DNA from: Allacma fusca
Taxonomy: Eukaryota > Arthropoda > Collembola > Symphypleona > Sminthuridae
Length of the DNA: 64,000 nucleotides
Direction: 5' to 3'
Assembly (NCBI GenBank): GCA_947179485.1
Contig: OX359247.1
Coordinates: 40,214,801 to 40,278,800 of the forward strand
Shown: positions 37,701 through 50,377 of the stretch, piece after piece
Position numbering within the stretch: position 1 is the first letter of the stretch
How the letters are laid out: each line of letters starts with the position of its first letter
Notes under the pieces: model-generated
Database searches by the model: none
What the model was told of the DNA's origin: nothing
The model's input: only the letters and a program-made list of their open reading frames with translations
Translations under genes and position numbers: made by a program

Positions 37701-40256
37701 GTCCTCACAATGGAACGAGGAGAAGAAAAAAAAAACGAGAAAAATTACCAAGAAAATGCAAATTTTTTGAACATTTTTTTCCCTCCCTATTTTTTTCCTT
37801 CCAAATAGCTTTTAGCGGTGAGTACAAGTAAAGTACCAGACGAACCTACAGATTTTTTTCCCTTTAAAATTATTATTACTATTATTATAGCTCTGCTCTA
37901 CTCTACATTGATAAAGGATTTTTTTTAACTTCACTCACTATATGTCTACAGCTGATCTTGTAAATACTATACGATACAAAAATACACTTACATACTCGCC
38001 TCCGTTTATAAGTAATTACAAAAATCTTTTTACATCTGTGAGAAGGGTACTTTAAATTTTGCAGAGTTTCACACCACTCTATATTTTTATTTTCCTGTAG
38101 CCTAAGAGCCTTGAAGCAGTGGATTTGTAACATGTGTAGGGTAGAATTCCATTGATGAAACAAGTTGTCATTAGATTTTTTACATTGCAAAATTATGGAG
38201 GTATGCGTAGAGTTTTAATTTGCATGAAAATCTCATTAAACTATCAGAACGGAAAATAGTAGAGGGTTCAGAATTGCAATAATTGGTACTTTGACTATAC
38301 TGCCCGCAGTGAAAGTGTGTATGGTTATCGATGATGTTGGACGCTTGTGGTAAAATGTTCGAATATTTTATTAAACACAACAAATTACGGGATTGTATTT
38401 CAAACGTACAGTTATAGTAGAATCCTTCGTATTTTAAGACCAAGGAAGAAAACACTTGAACAAAAATAGAAATAAGAAAATTATTGAGCTGAGCGTGACA
38501 AGTTGAGAAAAATGAAGAGGTTTTGTCCGAGACAATGAACTATTAGATAGACAAAAGTTGACAAATAGAGAAAACATTGACACGTCGACGTACACATGAT
38601 TTCTGGTTTGAGGAATAGACAGAGCAGAGCTGTATGATTCCAAAGGACAATTTTTAAAGGAAAAGGTCTCTTTGGAAAAGGAAAGGGAATCCTCTCATTA
38701 GGATTTAAAAGTTTTGAGTATTGTTCCCCAAACCCAGTACTAATAGCTTGTGTACACAGTAGAGACACACACACACACACACACACGTACGCATCCTCAA
38801 GTCTAAGTATTGAATTGTGCTCCATTGTGTCCCTGGAGCTCCCTGGAAGGTACATACCCAATGTACATATGTACGGTCACGGAGACTTATGGGGAAATGG
38901 CAAGGTAACCAGTAGGCGCCACGGAGCTGTCAAAAATGTCGCCCTTGTTTTTGGGAGAAAACATGGATTTTTCTGTCCCTTTTTTTCCATCCTGAACTGT
39001 GCTGTGACATCCAGACGTAAGTCCACTTGTAGGAGACAATTCTTACCACAAAAGGGTAGGCTTTTAGTGTATTTTCCACCAGACTCCACAGCAAAGGATT
39101 CAAACCTGACTACAAGTAGCTACTTCATATGTACACAGGGTACTGTACACATGGTAGGAAATATATTTCCAATGTTTGTACATGTCAATGCGTTCAGTCA
39201 GGAGCGTTCAGGGGGTATACGGAGCTAACCAATACATATGATTTACCCGGAGTGAGACACTCATATAATGACAGGTTGAGCGGCTAATAATAATATCGTA
39301 GGTCTTTCAATGTTAATCTCCAGTGCAAACATGCAATTGGGAAGGACAAGAGGTATGCTCACAGGTTGGATCTCAACCAAGACACCAGCTCAATCGGCCA
39401 GAAATAAATTATGAAAGGGAAAATCAACAAAACCCTCTTCTCGAGTAATCTTGAGTAATGTAGAGCACATCCTAGCATTCCATTACTATACCTTAAGTTA
39501 TATTATGCCATGGTTTCCAATTCAAGCCTGAAGTTATGTACGTTTTGTCAGAGGCACCTTCCTCACAAATCCATTAGGACAATTCTTGTTTTGACATCAA
39601 ACTGCCACCAACTCAATGCTTAAGTACTCACCCAGGTCTGACGTGCATAAATATCTCTCTGTACATAATTATACATATGTATGTATGATTATGTATCCAC
39701 GTGTGAGTAAACCCCATTGGAAGACTCCAGACTCCCAATAACAATTCCCATAAGCAAATCCTGTCCGTCAGAATTATATTTATAGAATCCCAAACAATGT
39801 CCTATCTCAATGCTTCTATCTCCCCCTAATTTTTTCTCAGATTTTTTTCCCCCAACTAAATAGAATCTTAAGATGAAGAGCCTCTTTAGGAATAATTGTC
39901 ATTATGGGATAGCTACTTACTCCGAAGACTCTGCAGAATAGAAGATCTTTGTTGCGTCATTAGCCATTAAGCCAGGGGAACTGCTCAGGCGTTTCCTCTT
40001 TCACTATCTTCGAAACAGTCAATGTGGAACTCCAGCAGACTGTGAATTTTTGTCAATGTGATGAGTCTAGTCTAGTAGTAGATATTTGAACTGAAATAAA
40101 AAAAAAGTATCTGAATTGTCTCCAGTCATTTCCACTTGAATTAAAGGAACATTTCGGATTCAATTACTCCCCTTGCCATTTCAGATATCACCTTTAATTT
40201 CGTACTAAGGACACTCCTTTATCTATTGGGACTTGTACGGATTCCAAAGAGGTTCG

Positions 40257-40257
<1 letters not shown>

Positions 40258-40294
<37 letters not shown>
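40258..40294. repeat. (GA)n microsatellite
   Basis: A pure GA tract of about 18 units. Confidence 0.95.
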
Positions 40295-40296
<2 letters not shown>

Positions 40297-43200
40297 AGCG
40301 TGCCATAGTGAGTGAATGTGGGGCAGATAGGATCTGGAGTATGAGAGGAAAGAATCCTGTGTCAGATGCTGGGGAGGGGTTATCTCACACACGATCTTCC
40401 TCTCGGACGATGGATCTTCGGGAAAGATGGAGATACAGTATGTGTACAGTTAGTAGGGGCCATGGACGATTCTGATTGTGTGCATAGCTCATTGGCTTAG
40501 TGCAATGAGGATGCATTCTTCTTGGAGTCAAGTCAGGGGGATGGAGGAAATAACCAAAGGATTAAGGTACAAGTTTTATTTGCGTGGGGCTGGATGGATG
40601 AGTGAATGAAGAAAGCTAACTGACATGGTTACAGTAATGTCAAACGGAGCAGTGAGGAGTCTAAAAGGTAATAAGTTACAAGGAGTTCAAGAGAGGGGCT
40701 AATATTTGTATTATTTGGAGTATTATCAGGTAATTGTGGAGCATGGAGTGTGTGAAGGGGGATAATCATTACTCTGCACCTGCACTCCCCATTACTCAAC
40801 ATTCTCATACATACAAACATCCCTACTTCTCCTGCAACACATCTTGTACACACTACAATGTATGTACTATTCTGTCCTTCCATCTCTGCACTGAGACTCT
40901 CAATGCAGGCACATCCTACGGACAAACACTTTTATATTTACTTACGTATTAATAATATACCCCTGTAATTATTACTATAAACATTTATGAATGCTCTCCA
41001 CGTGTAAAAATGTATCTATACAGATGTATGACTGCTATCAGTAATTATAACGTACATAATTATTACAGAATTGTCAAATATGACTCTATGATCGCATGGG
41101 CTGTGCAATATAAAGTGTTGCAGGCACAATGGGTATAATTACATATGTACAAGCACACATAGCCCCACTATTGTGGCAAAGGAGCAGGAGTGATCTCCAT
41201 GTGTGTATTATTTTGAAGAGGACTTAAGTCCGTCAGAGACCAAGTGCATTAAGTCATTTAGTAAAAGCTTTCATATTACCTGTCTCCTTGTACAACTCAC
41301 AATGGTAGCTACACGCCCCTTTACTTACCTGTCAGTCTCTCTGCTCTGCAAGTGTTTCTTCCGAGCTTCTCCACGTCCTCGGCTCTCACCCCATATGCTT
41401 AACTTTAAGTACAGTTGACGTCCAAGACTTTCCTCTCCTCATATGCATGTCGCTTGTCAATGACTAAAGCTCCATGGACGCTCAATAAATTCCCCATTGT
41501 TAGTAAATGCATTTGATAGTCATTACTGTATGCACACGCATGTATGTATATATGTAGATAGAGTGCATATAGGCTCATGTCAATGGAGACATGCCTCCAG
41601 TCTAGCACTTGTTCCTGGAAAGCCTCAAGTATGGGCATGCTGAATATACATAGTTAGATATATGTATGTAATTATGTAAATGAATAGTGTCCCATTTAAC
41701 GCTTGCACTATTAAAGAAACGCTCCGGGGAAGGCACAAGTCAACTCTTGAAGATGTGATCAATGTTTTGGGAATTGATTGGATATAATGTTATCTGGACT
41801 GCGGTCGTAAAGTAAATGAGAGGAGCTTGGACAAACCACTGCCCAGCAGGTCTTTGTAACTTGGAGTCCCAATACCCTAATTATTTATTGTTACAACTGC
41901 AATTAGGGCCTAATTGGATTTGTTTTATCCCCTCGAAGTTTTTATAGGGTGCTTTTCATCTTGGTCAGTCAGAGCTGGGCTCAAGACAGTATTGAGGAAA
42001 CAACATGACAACACCCAATCACATATTTTATCTCACGGATACTATTTTGATATTTGCATTATGATTTCCAACACAGAGTAGGACTTATTTCAAGGGAACT
42101 AAAGTTTTTACATCAGTAGTACTAAATTATCTATGGGAGTGAATTTTGATAAGTCATAATGTTTTAATTCCCCATATGAAATATTATGTAACAAATTTGT
42201 AGTAGCTAAAATCCGTTTAATATGGACATTTTGGGTTTAAGCTGAGTTTTAAATTGTTATCGAGTAGATTAAGCAAATCGCTTGGCGTATTTTAGTGAGG
42301 GCTTATATCAGGAAGAGGTTATAACTGGAAGATCTATTTACATTCGTAACTGTTAGCTCTTAGTATATGTACAAGAGTTGAGAGAGATTTTTTGAGGGAA
42401 CGGCATATGAACCCTGTCTCTTGAGAGGATTGCTAATGAAATGACGGGGCTAAATAAAATGCGACGATGTGTGAGAGAGGACCACGCTTGGAACTTATGA
42501 AGTTGATGGTATTTTTTTATCCTGGAGGAAGAGCTGATACTATACATATTCACGAGAGGGAAAAAGAAAACCTCGTGTGTGCAAGTGTCAAAAAAGTTAT
42601 TGAGATACATTAACAATAATAATAAGCAAGCGTCATGCTAATGGAATGGAACAAAAAAAGGAGGAACAAGTAACCGCCTGAACTAGCCATTATTATTATT
42701 ATCATCGTGAAATGCTCACTTGTACCTTGACTAAAAGTGTCTATGGGACGAGACTATTGGTAACCGAGCTAAGTAATAGCCATGAGCCAAAGGGTATATA
42801 CTTATGCTTTGTTGTAAACCATAAAGGAATGTAACAGACAATATTTCTATTTGTCAGGGAGTTAACTGAAAGGAAAAACGGAGAACACGACTTGAGGATT
42901 TTTTTTTTCACTCACACACATACTCATGTATCTATAGATATATGTATACTATTGTAGTGTACTCCTGTAGACGTAGATACTCCGTAAGTATCTATACAAA
43001 TGCATAATGGATGTTCATGTATTTATACAATGGAGTATAGACGACCAGTGACACTTTTTCCAAGCGTTTAAATTTAAGCAAAGGCTTCAACATGTTCGAT
43101 GCTTTTTACATCAACTTATTACGGCTCTGCCCAAAATCTTTTTTTCTTCTCTCTCTCTCTCTCTCTCTCTCCTCTCTTCTCTGTGTCATCCCCGGCCCTG

Positions 43201-46200
43201 TCTTCTTCTTCCTTGTGTTCTCTCTAAGAGCTCATCCATTTCTATTATGTTACTATTATACAGTGTGGAGGAAAATTAATTCATTTCTTTATGGACAACT
43301 TTTGCTGTTTTTCTTTCCCTCTCTCTCTCTCTCTTTCTGTGACTCCGTCCTCCAAATTATTTTCTGGGACTTGCTCAGTTGTCAATTCTACTTTTTTCTT
43401 CTCTCTCTCTCTCTGGCGTTCATTTTGTGACAAACGAACGTGTCATCTTTTTTACTCAATTAGGAACACATCACGCTCTTTTCTCGTCTCAAAGGCAACT
43501 CCTCTTGTTCTTCTGCTCGAGTATGACAATTTTTCTGAATTTCAAGATTAACGTGAATTCCTAACTCGTTCCTAGTTTCCTTGATTATTTTACAAGTAGA
43601 AAAATTGTTATTTTTGCAAAATAAAATTATTTGAAGGTTACTCCTTTAAATCAAACGTTTTTCCAAATTTAGATTTCAATTTGTGTAAACTCAACGGTAT
43701 AAAAATTGATTGATTGTTTGAATTGGGTTCCAGGGGATTAATTTCTATGATATTATTTAAAGCAGACACTTTGGATATTGGGGATCGAAGACCGGGTACT
43801 TACAGCTAAAATGTCCTCGATGACAATAATTATTCCAGCCCAGTACAAAACGGATGGGTGATACAATGAGTGTGATAGATGGATGCTAGTAAAGAAAAAA
43901 AGTGCCTTTAGAGCATTTAATGGGACTAACGAGCCCGCAATTAACTTGTTTCCCCGCCTCCCTCGTTGACTGGTCCTCCGGAGCGTGTCAGGGAGATCAA
44001 AGTAGGGATTTACCAAAGCTATCCTAAATAAATTGTGAGTTAATAACGGAGGAGCTAATTACATGGAAAAAGTTCTGGAAAGAGGAAGAGCCTCGTTAGA
44101 AAAGCAAAGAAATTTTTTCCAAATACAATGATTATTACCCCCGGTCCCATATAAAATCATATAAGTAATTATTTTTAAATTCAGTCCTCCACCAACGAAC
44201 CAGAAAGGAGTAAACAGAGTTTTTACCATTTACTTCCCTACATTCTTGAGCCTTACTTTTTATGAGAGATAAGTAGAGATACATGCGTAATTAGATATAC
44301 ATACATGACAAGCCTATGTGTGAGGAACATACCCCCAATTTCTTTTTCTAGTGTCAAAAAAAAAAATATATGAGGAGAGAAAAATTGGAAACGGAAAAAT
44401 TTTGAATGGGTCTATAACCATGAGAGGAAAAGACTATATATGGTAAGTACTACATTCATATATAAATAAAGTGACTCTGTGTAATTATTGGAGTCAGAGA
44501 ATTCCTACGAAATAGTTTCTACTACAACAAAGTCCATACACACAAAACTAAGGATTTTATGACCGAGTGGAAGATAACGTCTTGGACTTATACAATTACA
44601 GTTGAAAATTACATTCCTATTCTTTTTTTAACACGCGTCGTTGCTCTCTCTCTCTCTCTCTCTCTTTCCCTCTCCCTCAATGTAGCTGCTATTGCTAAAT
44701 CCCAGAGAAAATGGAAATGTCAGATTAGGAATCAAAAAACCAACATTGCGAATTAACCTTTGAAATTGACACGTATGTAGACACAGCACGTTTCCTCCGT
44801 ACAATTAACCATGAAAGGGCAGTAGCTTTTATGAGACAAGAGCGTAGACATAATACCTTATGTACGAGTCCTTACTACGGAGCCATGTACATACCAATAA
44901 ATACGTACATTCCTGAAAGGTACCCACAAGCAAAAAAAATTCTACCTCTTTTTAGTACTCCTCATATCGAGAAATATCATCGGGGCTGATAAAGCCTTAT
45001 TTTTTTTATGTCGATTCATTTTACCATATCTCTTTCCTTATATTAACTCCAGACTCTCTGTACATTGAGTGTGGCAAGAGAGGTAGCTGTTTGAGACCGG
45101 TGTGAAATGTATCCGGTTTTTTATATACACACACACACACACAAACTCAAGTACCAAACAACTCCCTATACAATACGCTTTTATTTTGTAATAGTCTCTA
45201 GTGCAATTATCAATGAAACTGAAACTCGTAAAGTTTAAAATTAGTTGCTTTCTCGTGTGTGGCTATTATACATGAAGGTAGTCATATATAGTATAAGCAG
45301 AGACCTTATGTTCCATAGAGTGAATGAGTAACTTACATCTAACTCACAGGTCCATAGGCATGTAAGTACTGTACAATCACATACACTTTTACTAAGTACT
45401 CAGTTTTGAGTGAAGTGGTCGGTCAAAGTGCTCCATCATTAATGGCCAGAGAGATAACAAAAATCATGAACTACATTGTACTATTATGCGTCTGTAGGAT
45501 TGCTACTGTGTACAGTCACTACAGCGAGGGACTTACCATTAATAAACATATAAATAGATATATAAAACCTATATATATAAAAATAACATATCTAGTATGT
45601 ACGTATTAATTACTATGGATACCTTAAAATACACTCTTGCAAAATACATATGCATAATGCATTTAGGCAGTTTCAAATGAGCCTATCTATGTAGGCTCAA
45701 ATTGTTCAGAGGAGTGTGAGAAAAGTCTAAAAATGTATTTTTTTTCTCTTCTGGGCCAATTAATTGCTAGCTCAGTAGTTCCTTGCAACTGGGTAGATAA
45801 GTATGTTGCCTTTCATATGTGGTCCTTCCTTATCTCTAATTTTTTCAACGACAATGACATTTCCTTAATTTTAAAAGAGATTTTCACATAAATGAGTGCA
45901 TACAGATAATTTTCACATTCGCGAGAGTGGCTTTCTCCGTCAGTTTGAAAGTTCGAATGCACTTGAGGTAGCAGCAAAAATTACTAGCAATGCATGCATA
46001 TATGCGTATAACATTTATGTAGGTAATTACATATGTTTGATGCAAGGATAAACTATGGTCAGAGCAAGGAGACAAAGTTTAACTGAAGTTTTTCTTTCCA
46101 GCGGACTGACAGTTGTAAATTTCAGACCATTGGTAAGACTCCATCATCGTCAATGGGGCTAAATATTCTGAGTCCAAATTTTGACTTAATTGCAAAATTT

Positions 46201-46258
46201 GTGAGATTTCAGCGAGACTAGAAAGTTTTATGTAGCATTGTAACAGAAGATTAAAGGT

Positions 46259-46328
46259 GTGCAGTGCTGCTCAACTGGGTGGTCAAGAGGAACGGGAATT
46301 TGTGGATGTGGATTTGATCCCACTGTAC
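46259..46328 (+). pseudogene. tRNA-like relic (decayed tRNA or tRNA-derived SINE head)
   Basis: Over 70 bases, GTGCAGTG at the 5' end pairs with CACTGTAC at the 3' end, with one wobble. An A-box-like TGCTCAACTGGGTGG with a short CTC/GAG D-stem follows the 5' arm. A B-box-like GGATTTGATCCC lies just before the 3' arm. The anticodon stem does not pair, so a working tRNA is unlikely. Confidence 0.35.
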
Positions 46329-48852
46329 GTACATTTGCGTTCAAGTCTGCCAAGAAGCAAGATAGTGTCGTAATGCAATTATAATCTTTACAATGATAAA
46401 GGTTAATCCCAGACCTAGGTTATTAATAATCCTGAACGGTTTGAAACTGCCATAAAACTCCCGGGCCGTTGACTTTTCCCCGTGGACACTCATACAGTGG
46501 AAGGTACGGTGACGAACATAACATATAGGAGCGTAATTAAAGCCAGGATAATTGATAATGGGAGGAAGTAGTAAAGAGGGTATGTGGTAAGGCGAGGTCA
46601 TCGGCACTCTCGATGGAGCAAAAGAGAGTAATTGGCTGGGCTTATATAGGCAGGGGATAGTAAATGCTCTGAATGTGAATAAATGAGAACTAATGCGGGG
46701 CACAAATTGATTCGAGTGTCACTGCGTCCCACAGAGGTGACGACGGACCTTAACAGCCTTGTCATCTCCAAGTAGTCCTGTAGTAATTGCACTGACAAAT
46801 ACTCTTACTATGAACATACCATGTAATTATCTACACATGCATCTGGATCTTACCCAGAGCTGGGAGTCACATATACATAGGTGGGGCCGCATCATTGTTG
46901 CACGAGGCATGGCATCAGGTCAGGCTCAGATACGTCCAGCTTCTTTTTAGGTCTCGAATTTTTGCACCCCTACCGGGCACCTTACATAGTGGTTAGTCTT
47001 GCACACCCTAACCACATTCTTGTTTCCTTCCTGAGCTGCTTGTATAATTACCTGCAGTGACATACATGCATACTGTGTACAAAATTGTAACAAACGGATA
47101 TCTTCTCTGGTACATCTTTAAAAAATACAGTACACACACACAAGCAAACACGCGCTTGTACTGTAAATCCACCCAATGTTTGATATCCTCAACAGAAATC
47201 CACGTTTAGATTATTTTCATCAATAACTTTCACTCCTTCGTAATTTCTTGGAAATAATTTCATTTGATTTTAAAAATAATTAATTAATTACTTGCAAGTA
47301 CTAAATGTACTAAACTAACTCCTGGTTAAAATCTCTATTATTTCCTTAACGAGCTTGCATTTTGAAGATTGTCGCAATTTCAAAATGCGAATTGTAAATA
47401 TGAACTGTAATTACTTTAGAGTCCCAACTTATGTGTCTATATTTAATGTAGGCATCAACTTGAGTGGGGTAACAGAAGGACCCTGTAAAAAGAAAATAGC
47501 ATTTGTTTACCATGCCATTAATGTTTTCGTAAGTTTTAATCCATACAGAGCAAATAGGACGCATCTCATGCATAAATATAGGATGCTGCCATTGACATAG
47601 GAAAATGTAACGGAATTCTAAGTAAACATTCCTGTAAGTACGAAAATAAAAACAACTAGTGGAAATTTTGGATACGATTTATATAAAAACGAATGCCATT
47701 AAATTATATGTAAATATCCATATGTATGCTGGGTCCCTACCTGGGATTGTATTATCAAGCTGAAGTGAATGTATTAAATTTAAAAGTTAATTGATTAAAA
47801 TTCCAGTGTAAGATTGTTTTGGGGGATTTTTGAAATATACGTACAATTACATACCTTATAGGAGTAACATTCCAAGGGAAACTGACAATTTGACGAGATT
47901 GCAACTTCTCGGTGCACATTTACAAAGTCTTGTATCCCATGCCCCCAACACGTGCAAGATCCGAGGAGATTCAGAATGTACATTGAAATTACCGTATATT
48001 CATATGTGATTAAGTACATACATATGCATATGTATCCAGTACAAAGCAAGCCGGCTGAAACTCCATAAATGCATGAGTTTCCGTTTTTAAAAAAAAACGT
48101 ATTGTCTCCGTAAAAATCCTTGTGTTTACTACAAGTTTCCCTTGACTATCTCCCAGCTGGATCAATACATTTTCCAGTGTTACATATGGAATCTCCATCG
48201 ATACCTTCCCTTATAGCCCGCACTACATGCGGATACATACAAAGTGTTCAAAACATTGCTCTGGTTACTCCCGTTTCTTGAATATCATGAATGTTAAGTG
48301 AGAGGGTGTTTCGTACACAGACATGCACGGTAAGTACAAAAAGAAAGTAGTTTGAAAAAGACTTGGTGAAGCAATAGCCCTGTTTGAAGGAACGTTCTTC
48401 TTCTCCTGAGTAATAAGAAAGAAAAAAAAACAATCCGTTGTAATTTGTACGGAGAAAAATACAGTTGAACTTGAATGTTAAGCCTTGATTTACTTGGAAG
48501 GAGGACAAGCTTCACTGAAATAAACTTGGCCCTTAGTAGTTTGTTATACAGAAGAAATTTAGTCTCTGAGAAAAATAGAATCTAAGATGAGATTTCCAAA
48601 TGTGATATCTCCTGGGACTTATACGCTCCTATCGGGCTCATCTTCTTTTTAACACATATAAAAGTCTTTGGGAGAAATTGATGGAGACAACAACAACAAC
48701 AGCAACAATCACAACAAGTGGGACAAAAATCATCCTCTTATATTTCCATAGATATATTTATGGGAAGTACTGACACATACATATGTGGACTCAAAATTAG
48801 GCCCAACTTTAGTTTAGTAAATGAGCTTGTAGTTACCCAGAGTGGAAGGCAA

Positions 48853-48904
48853 GTTGTGTGTGTGTGTGTGTGTGTTTGTGTGTGTGTGTTTGTGTGTGTG
48901 TGTG
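48853..48904. repeat. (GT)n microsatellite with TTT interruptions
   Basis: A GT tract of about 50 bases broken twice by TTTG. Confidence 0.95.
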
Positions 48905-49972
48905 AGTAAGATTCAGTCACATTATTATGCACTTGCATTGCCACCAAGGTCTGGGAAAATGATAGGAGATTATCTGAGGCTGATTAGAGGACCCAGCAGT
49001 AGAGTGGGAATTTGGGACACAATTGACTCCTATCTTTTTAACACACTCCGCACAATCTCCCTCTCCAGATCTGCTTATGGACGCAACAGTTTTTACTTAA
49101 TGGTCCATTTCCGACTTGCATTTTCTCGCTTTGTTAAACATTAAAAATCCTGGGGCTCGTAGAGTCCCTAGCATTTTTCTTAAGTTCATTTAAACACCTC
49201 ATATTTGATTCTTACTTTTTTCAAGCATTGTAGTAGTACCTATAAATATATAGCCTGCCTCAAATTTTGGAATGTTTCCATACTCCCAGAACTCTTCTAA
49301 CATACATTTTGAACGGCTAAAAAAATGAGCTCCACAAAGCAGCTCAGACATTAGATTTTCATAAGGCAACATGGCGTAGGAAATATTTATTTACTGTATG
49401 ACACTATTTAAAAAATACTAAGGAATTTCCAAACGACAGACATTACACTATCTATCTGTATTTGAAGGTATAGATTTTTCTTGGAGCTTATAATAATAAT
49501 TTTTGTGTGAACTTAGGGTATTGTCCACTTGGATCCCGAATATTATGGAAAGGTTTCATTCCCTCACGCGTCGCAGTTTAATGGAATCATATCAAAGTGC
49601 AAATGGGGATTTGTACATAAAAGTTTGCATAAATTTGGAAGTTTTGAAAACCGACTCCCACAATGTGATGTCGACAGAGGGATAGATGAAAGGTGATAGA
49701 AATTAAATGAAGTTTCTTCCCACACTTACAAAACTTCAAGGAGGAATGAAATTAGAATTTTTAAAGTGTCTATTTTTAAAATACATATGTGAGTCCATGG
49801 GAGTGTGTGAGAAGTCAGAAATGAAAATGTGACGGCCTTGGAAAATTTTCGGCTGCTCGTAAAGACGACATGGAGTAAAAACTTTGGGCTCTTTGGAGTG
49901 TATGTCTTTTACGCAATAAGAGACGTTGAATAAAACATGACGACTTGGTGCTTTTGCTTGTTTGGGGAGAGC

Positions 49973-49975
<3 letters not shown>

Positions 49976-50019
<44 letters not shown>
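49976..50019. repeat. (GA)n microsatellite
   Basis: A GA tract of about 22 units, nearly pure. Confidence 0.95.
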
Positions 50020-50021
<2 letters not shown>

Positions 50022-50349
50022 GAATCCGTAGCCAAACGTTTTCACTATAGTGACTCTACCTTACAGTAACATACATGTTGTTTTCTATTCAGGATTCCTA
50101 TGGTTGCAGTTTTATTAGGACAAAGTAAAGATGCAGTGGTAGGCTTTATTGGAGAGGAATTTGCAAGGGAGGCAGGGGGCGCTACTGAAGCCTCTTAATG
50201 TATATATGGAAACTTTTGTTTATTTAGCAAGACGATAATAACTCTTTGGAGGAAAAGTTTATGGGAGAGTGGGAAATACAGAGAGTGCTGTTGAGAGAAG
50301 AGAGGTTGAGATTTTCAATGAAATTTATAAAATATAAGGGAGGCAGGGT

Positions 50350-50377
50350 AAGAGAGAGAGAGAGAGAGAGAGAGAGT
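50350..50377. repeat. (GA)n microsatellite
   Basis: A pure GA tract of about 13 units. Confidence 0.95.

Larger units (their letters stand above)
31231..48840. other. Gene-free stretch with scattered microsatellites
   Basis: No recognised protein domain on either strand. Open frames are short and dominated by simple repeats. Microsatellites include CT at 34345-34375, CA at 34707-34734, GA at 36721-36741 and 37411-37434, CA at 38764-38786, and CT at 43145-43172 and 44645-44668. The longest anonymous frames (36143-36556 minus, 38815-39228 plus) show no motif and no good splice context. Confidence 0.5.

Noticed and set aside
38815-39228. 137-codon plus-strand frame and its 70-codon antisense frame
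   Set aside because: GC is somewhat higher here but neither strand shows a recognisable domain or paired splice sites, so I could not support a gene.
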